Assembly (NCBI GenBank): GCA_025937035.1
Contig: JAICSG010000102.1
Location: forward strand, 1 to 9,411
Direction of reading: 5' to 3'
Length of the DNA stretch: 9,411 nt
Source of the DNA: Thermoanaerobaculia bacterium
Lineage (GTDB): Bacteria > Acidobacteriota > Thermoanaerobaculia > Multivoradales > UBA5704
Shown here: piece by piece, positions 5,535-9,411 of the stretch
Numbering within the stretch: position 1 is the first letter of the stretch
Layout: every line of letters begins with the position of its first letter
Made by a program: the position numbers and the translations under genes
The notes under the pieces: model-generated
The model's database searches: none
What the model was told of the DNA's origin: nothing
The model's input: the letters and a program-made list of their open reading frames with translations, nothing else

Positions 5535-6745
5535 GCGCGGCGGAGGCCGGACGCGGCGAGGTCTGGCGCTTGGAGAGGAGCCGTCTGCTCTATGTCACCG
5601 TCGACTCCTCCACCGCCGGCGAGAGCGAGCTCCAGCGCTGCGCTTTCGAGGGGGGGAGGGTCGCCGGCGCGGATGGCTCTTCCTTCCTGTTCAGTGGCCC
5701 TCCTCCCGCGGGGTGGTCGTTCCGCCTGCCCGAGCCGGCGGCCGGGCTGGAGGCGGCGGAGGCCCGGGAGGCGGTCCGGCGGCTCACCGGCACCTGGAAG
5801 GGGCGGGCGCGCGTCCAGTATCTGGCGAAGAGCTCGTGGCGCGCCGTGCTCGCCGGGGACACGGCTCCTGCCCTGGTCGAGTCCCGGGTATGGGCCCTGC
5901 TGGGCAATGTCGTCACTCCCAACGGCCGGGTGGTCCCCGTCGGCCTGAGCGGCCGCGGCTCGGGGCTGGCCGAGCTGGCGCGGGAAGCCGAGTCCGGCGA
6001 CTTCGCGCGCTTGCTCGACTGCGTCGACCGCTCCGGGCCCCTCCCTTCCGGCACGCCGCCCACCGTCCTCGCGCCGCCGGCGGCGGCCGTCCTCGTGCAC
6101 GAGGCGTTGGGGCACTTCGCCGAGGCGGCGCCGGAAGGGCGCGTCGACCTCAGCCACCGCATCGGCTTCCGGGTGGCCAGCGAGATCTTCCACCTCGTGG
6201 ACGACCCCACGCTGGCGGAGGGGGCGGCGTGCTACACGATCGACGACGACGGCGTTCCCAGCCGGGGGGCGACCGAGGTGGTCCGCGACGGCCGTCTCAT
6301 CCGCTTTCTGCACTCGGCGGCCAGCGCCCGCGCCATGGGTCTGGAGTCGACGGCGAACGGCCGCGCCGCGTCGGTGTGGAACCCGCCGATCCCACGCATG
6401 TCGAACCTGCTCTGCGCGCCCGGCCAGGCGAGCGAGGACGAGCTCCTCGACCGCCTGGGGGAGGGTCTCTATCTGCATTCGCTCGCCTATGGCTACGGCT
6501 TCGGCTTCCGCCTGGAGGCCCAGGTCCGCCTCGCCGAGGCGGTGCGCGGCGGGCGCCGGACGGGGACCTACTACAGCGGCGGCGTGATCAACGAGGACCG
6601 GGTGGTGCTCACCCGTGCGGTGGAGCTGGGCGGCACGGCGGCGCTCAACCGCAACGCCATGTGCGGCAAGGAGGGGCAGCTCCTGTACGACGTTGGAACG
6701 TGCGCGCCGGCGATCCGGATGACCGCCCTGACGGTGCGGCCATGA
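5531..6745 (+). CDS. TldD-like metallopeptidase subunit (leader protease)
   Basis: The 404-residue product carries the TldD signature H190-E-A-L-G-H195 followed by FAEA, with zinc held by the two His. It also has C378 in NAMCGKEGQ, matching the third zinc ligand of E. coli TldD. The downstream DDPTLAEG and DDDGVPSRG stretch is also family-typical. TldD works as a heterodimer with TldE, digesting unfolded peptides threaded into an internal chamber; in E. coli it removes the microcin B17 leader. Here it would cut the leader from the 29-residue peptide. The product is clearly shorter than the roughly 480 residues of E. coli TldD, mostly at the N-terminal domain. The start is TTG 5531, overlapping the previous TGA as TTGA; no ATG offers an alternative upstream of the conserved part, and translational coupling supports TTG. 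Its 3' end overlaps the TldE-like gene by four bases (ATGA). Confidence 0.9.
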   Translation: MSAAEAGRGEVWRLERSRLLYVTVDSSTAGESELQRCAFEGGRVAGADGSSFLFSGPPPAGWSFRLPEPAAGLEAAEAREAVRRLTGTWKGRARVQYLAKSSWRAVLAGDTAPALVESRVWALLGNVVTPNGRVVPVGLSGRGSGLAELAREAESGDFARLLDCVDRSGPLPSGTPPTVLAPPAAAVLVHEALGHFAEAAPEGRVDLSHRIGFRVASEIFHLVDDPTLAEGAACYTIDDDGVPSRGATEVVRDGRLIRFLHSAASARAMGLESTANGRAASVWNPPIPRMSNLLCAPGQASEDELLDRLGEGLYLHSLAYGYGFGFRLEAQVRLAEAVRGGRRTGTYYSGGVINEDRVVLTRAVELGGTAALNRNAMCGKEGQLLYDVGTCAPAIRMTALTVRP

Positions 6746-7794
6746 CCGCCCACCAGACCCTGCGCACCGTCGACCGGGCCCGCGCCACCGCCGCCGGTCC
6801 GCCGTCCAGCGCCAGCCTGGAGATGGTGGTGGAGGCCGGCGTGGGGCGGGGGCTGGAGGTCCGCTTCGGCGGTCCCTGCCGCCGGCCCGCCGGGCTCGAG
6901 CGGGCCGTGGCGGCGAGCTTCGCGGCGGCCGCGGCCGCGCTGCCCGAGGCCGCGCGCGATCATCTGGAGGTGGAGATCGGGCACGTCCGCTCGGTGCTCC
7001 TCCAGGATGGCTCCGAGCGGCCTCTCCTCGACCAGGATTACCGGCTGGCGAGCTGCCGGGGGGTGGTCCTGGAGGTGTGCGAGGGGGAGGGCTTCCGCTC
7101 TCCCTGGACGGGGAGCCTGGACCCCGCGGAGCTCGACCCCGCGCTCCCCCTGGTGCTGGGCCCCTCGGCCGTGCTGGCCCTCCTCTCCTACGCCCTGGAG
7201 CTGACCGGCAGCCACGTCGAGGCCAGGAGCCCCGCGCCGATGCCCGGCCTGACGGTGATCGACACGGCCGCCTCCCCCTATCCGCCCCAACATCACCCGT
7301 TCGCGAGCGACGGCGCCGCCTCGCCCGACCGCCCGCTGATCGAGGACGGGCGATGGCGCGACCGCGAGGAGCACGCCGGCGAGGGGATCGATCCCCTCTT
7401 CGTCCTGCTCACCCGGCCGGACCGGGCCTTGCGCCCGCTCGCCGCCGCCACCCACTTCAACCGCCGGAACCTCGCCGTGCGCTGTGCCCGCGCCGCGCAC
7501 CTGCCGCCCGCCGCCGTCCTGGTGGACTCCTGGCGGGTGCGGGTCGGCCCGCGCAGCGGCGCCGTGCCCTTCCACGCCGAGCTCTCTCGCCTCGGCCCCG
7601 GCGGCGAGCGGCTGGCCGTGACCACCACGGTGGGGTTGAGCCTCGACCCTTGGGAGGTGCTGGCCCGGGTGGAGGGCGCCTGCGGGCCGGAGGCCCCGGC
7701 CGTCGATGCCGATCCGATCGAGGGGGACAGCTACGGCTCGGCGCCCCCCCTGGTCACCGGGCTCCTGCTCGCCGATCTCGCCGCCGGCGGATAG
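6742..7794 (+). CDS. TldE/PmbA-like non-catalytic partner of the TldD-like peptidase
   Basis: The product has 350 residues. It follows the TldD-like gene with an ATGA overlap, the usual coupling of obligate partners. The C-terminal half keeps PmbA/TldE landmarks: L139-G-P-S-A before a helix, G169-LTVIDTAASP, then HPFASDGAASPDRPLIEDG, corresponding to the 'f D.eG.pt....Li..G' region. It has no HExxxH, as expected for the subunit that lacks zinc and completes the chamber. Neighbourhood and order identify it better than sequence, since the N-terminal half is Ala/Arg/Glu-rich and poorly conserved. It is shorter than E. coli TldE (about 450). It is the last gene of the operon. Confidence 0.85.
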   Translation: MTAHQTLRTVDRARATAAGPPSSASLEMVVEAGVGRGLEVRFGGPCRRPAGLERAVAASFAAAAAALPEAARDHLEVEIGHVRSVLLQDGSERPLLDQDYRLASCRGVVLEVCEGEGFRSPWTGSLDPAELDPALPLVLGPSAVLALLSYALELTGSHVEARSPAPMPGLTVIDTAASPYPPQHHPFASDGAASPDRPLIEDGRWRDREEHAGEGIDPLFVLLTRPDRALRPLAAATHFNRRNLAVRCARAAHLPPAAVLVDSWRVRVGPRSGAVPFHAELSRLGPGGERLAVTTTVGLSLDPWEVLARVEGACGPEAPAVDADPIEGDSYGSAPPLVTGLLLADLAAGG

Positions 7795-7813
7795 CGGTCA
7801 GGTTGGCCAGACA

Positions 7814-7828
7814 GTCCTTCTCGAGGAC
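7814..7828. terminator. Short inverted repeat between the convergent operon and permease gene
   Basis: GTCCT (7814-7818) and AGGAC (7824-7828) pair over a 5-base loop within the 55-bp convergent gap (7795-7849). No clear T-run follows on either strand, so it is only a weak bidirectional terminator candidate. Confidence 0.3.
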
Positions 7829-7849
7829 AGCTTCATCTCCACGTCTCCG

Positions 7850-9411
7850 TCATTCCTGGCGGATGGCGAGGGTCGGATCGAGCCGGACGGCCCGCCGCGC
7901 CGACACGTAGCAGGCCGCCAGCACCACCAGGGCCAGCAGGCCCGCCATCGCCGCGTACGTCAGGGGATCGCCGGCGCCGACGCCGAACAGCAGGCTGACG
8001 ATCATCCGTATCAGGCCGAACGAGCCGAGCCCTCCGAGCACGATGCCGATCAGGGCGGGGGTGAGCCCTTCCCAGATCGCTTTCAGCAGGATGTCGCGCC
8101 GCTGGGCCCCCAGCGCCATGCGGATGCCGATCTCCCGCGTCTTGCGGCTCAGCGAATAGGCCACGACACCGTACAGCCCCACGGCGGTCAGGACCACGGC
8201 GGCGGCCGAGAAGATCGCCATCAGGACGAGGGCGAAGCGGGTCGGCGCCACCGCCTTCGAGATGTAGTCCGCCATCGGACGAACCTTGTCCATCGGGATC
8301 AGCGGATCGAGATTGCGCAGCTCCCGCCGGATCGGGGCCACCAGGGCCTTGGGGTCCTTCCGCGTGCGCACGACCACGAAGGCCTCGAAGTTCGCCCGCG
8401 ACCACTCCTTGGCCGGCAGGTAGAGGGTCTCCCGGCCGTCGGCTTTGAGGTCCTGGTGGCGAATGTTCTCCAGCACTCCGATCACCCGCAGGGACTTATC
8501 GGTCCCCAGCAGCGAGGTGACGAGGGTGCGGCCGAGCGGGCTGCGGCCGGGCCAGTTGCGCCGCGCCAGCTCCTCGTCGATCAGCACGACGCCGGTGTCC
8601 CCGTCGTCGAAGAGCCGCCCTTCCAGCAGCCGGGTCCCCAGCGTCCGCGGATAGCCGGGAGAGATCACCCGGTGATCGGCCAGCGGCGGAGTGCTCCCCG
8701 TCTGCGGATGGTCCGGGACGCGGTAGGGGCCGTACCAGATCTGCCCCTCCAGGGGGAGCGGCCAGACGAAGCTGGCCGACTCCACGCCGGGCAGGGCCTC
8801 GATCTTCGCCTCCAGCCGCTCCAGCAGCTCGTAGGTCTGCACCGGCGCCTTGTAGCGGACGCCCGGCAGATTGATCGAGAAGGTCAACAGGTTCTTCGGA
8901 TCGAACCCCGGGCGCACCCCCTCCAGCCGGGAGAAGCTGCGCATCAGCAGGCCGGCGCCCAGGAGCAGCACCAGCGACAGGGCCACCTCGGCGACGATGA
9001 GCAGCTTGCTCAGCCGCGAATCGCTCCCCCCCGCCTGCGCGCTCTGCTTGCTCAGGATGCCGCTCAGCCGCCAGCGGCGGGAGATCAGGACGGGGATCAG
9101 CCCCGCGACGGCCGTGGCGGCGAGGGTGACCCCCACGGCGAAGGCCACCACCGGCCCGTTGAGGGTCACGCCGTCGATGCGGGGGAAGCTCGCCGGCGTG
9201 AGCGCCCGCAGGAGATAGATCCCCCAGGAGGCCAGCACCAGGCCGAGCAGGCCGCCGAGCAGCGCCAGGGTGAAGCACTCGACCAGAACCTGGCGGGCGA
9301 CGCGCGCCGTCGTGGCGCCCAGCGTGAGCCGGAGAGCGATCTCGTGCTGCCGGCGCCGCATGTGGACGAGCATCAGGTTGGCCACGTTCAGACAGGCGAT
9401 GAGCAGCACGA
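7850..9411 (-). CDS. ADOP-type (MacB/FtsX) ABC transporter permease, 5' end outside window
   Basis: The frame is open to the right edge and stops at TGA (7852-7850), leaving about 520 C-terminal residues. Counting from the visible end, likely membrane segments lie near residues 1-17, 41-68, 85-110, 136-155, 390-418, about 442-478 and 484-505. Two FtsX modules are visible. The first holds RRRQHEIALRLTLGATTARV; the second holds KTREIGIRMALGAQRRDIL and ends RRAVRLDPTLAIRQE. A large extracytoplasmic MacB_PCD-like domain of about 220 residues lies between the fourth and fifth segments. Two FtsX modules in one chain define the ADOP permeases, common in Acidobacteriota; about 300 residues should be missing. 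Full-length ADOP has eight segments, so seven visible ones fit. It is convergent to the operon and has no ATPase in the window. Whether it exports the product cannot be said. Confidence 0.87.
   Translation of the reverse strand, partial: VLLIACLNVANLMLVHMRRRQHEIALRLTLGATTARVARQVLVECFTLALLGGLLGLVLASWGIYLLRALTPASFPRIDGVTLNGPVVAFAVGVTLAATAVAGLIPVLISRRWRLSGILSKQSAQAGGSDSRLSKLLIVAEVALSLVLLLGAGLLMRSFSRLEGVRPGFDPKNLLTFSINLPGVRYKAPVQTYELLERLEAKIEALPGVESASFVWPLPLEGQIWYGPYRVPDHPQTGSTPPLADHRVISPGYPRTLGTRLLEGRLFDDGDTGVVLIDEELARRNWPGRSPLGRTLVTSLLGTDKSLRVIGVLENIRHQDLKADGRETLYLPAKEWSRANFEAFVVVRTRKDPKALVAPIRRELRNLDPLIPMDKVRPMADYISKAVAPTRFALVLMAIFSAAAVVLTAVGLYGVVAYSLSRKTREIGIRMALGAQRRDILLKAIWEGLTPALIGIVLGGLGSFGLIRMIVSLLFGVGAGDPLTYAAMAGLLALVVLAACYVSARRAVRLDPTLAIRQE

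Noticed and set aside
5713..7794. 693-codon plus-strand frame across the TldD/TldE genes
   Set aside because: Its first part is Arg/Gly/Pro-rich nonsense out of frame with the TldD-like gene. The frame only becomes meaningful from ATG 6742, where it is the TldE-like gene.

Overview
This 9.4-kb, strongly GC-rich bacterial window holds what looks like a compact, uncommon biosynthetic locus for a ribosomally synthesised, post-translationally modified peptide (RiPP). The best taxonomic clue is the gene cut off at the right edge. It is a two-module FtsX/MacB-type permease of the ADOP (acidobacterial duplicated orphan permease) kind, expanded in Acidobacteriota and some related phyla. High GC, GTG/TTG starts and translationally coupled genes are compatible with that, but the phylum is an inference.

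Layout. Bases 2-130 are the last 42 codons of a short-chain dehydrogenase/reductase. Bases 131-520 have no convincing gene; they hold a terminator-like hairpin, a six-codon minigene behind a very strong Shine-Dalgarno sequence, a second stem-loop, a 28-bp imperfect palindrome and a candidate -10 box. At 521-610 lies a 29-residue peptide gene with a strong ribosome-binding site and an in-frame tandem Val-Gly-Thr repeat at its end. I read it as the precursor. A 290-bp leader with a 10-bp stem-loop (820-848) separates it from five same-strand genes that are nearly or actually overlapping. These are a radical SAM/SPASM maturase (901-2301), a sulfotransferase fused to an SCP2-like domain (2312-3526), a B12-binding-type radical SAM protein with a C-terminal PqqD/RRE-like domain (3531-5534), a TldD-like metallopeptidase (5531-6745) and its TldE-like partner (6742-7794). 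A 55-bp convergent gap follows, then the minus-strand permease (7850 to the edge).

Working model (inference). The acidic N-terminal part of the peptide acts as leader and is bound by RRE-like regions carried on the two radical SAM enzymes, since no stand-alone RRE gene is seen. The SPASM enzyme and the B12-type enzyme make two radical modifications of a small Thr/Val/Gly/Asn-rich core. The sulfotransferase adds a sulfate, and TldD/TldE removes the leader. The peptide has no Tyr, Ser, Cys or Trp, so sulfation would need Thr, a newly made hydroxyl or another substrate. I cannot match this gene combination to a characterised pathway, and the chemistry is unknown. An equally open reading is a peptide-derived cofactor made from a very short precursor, as with PQQ or mycofactocin.
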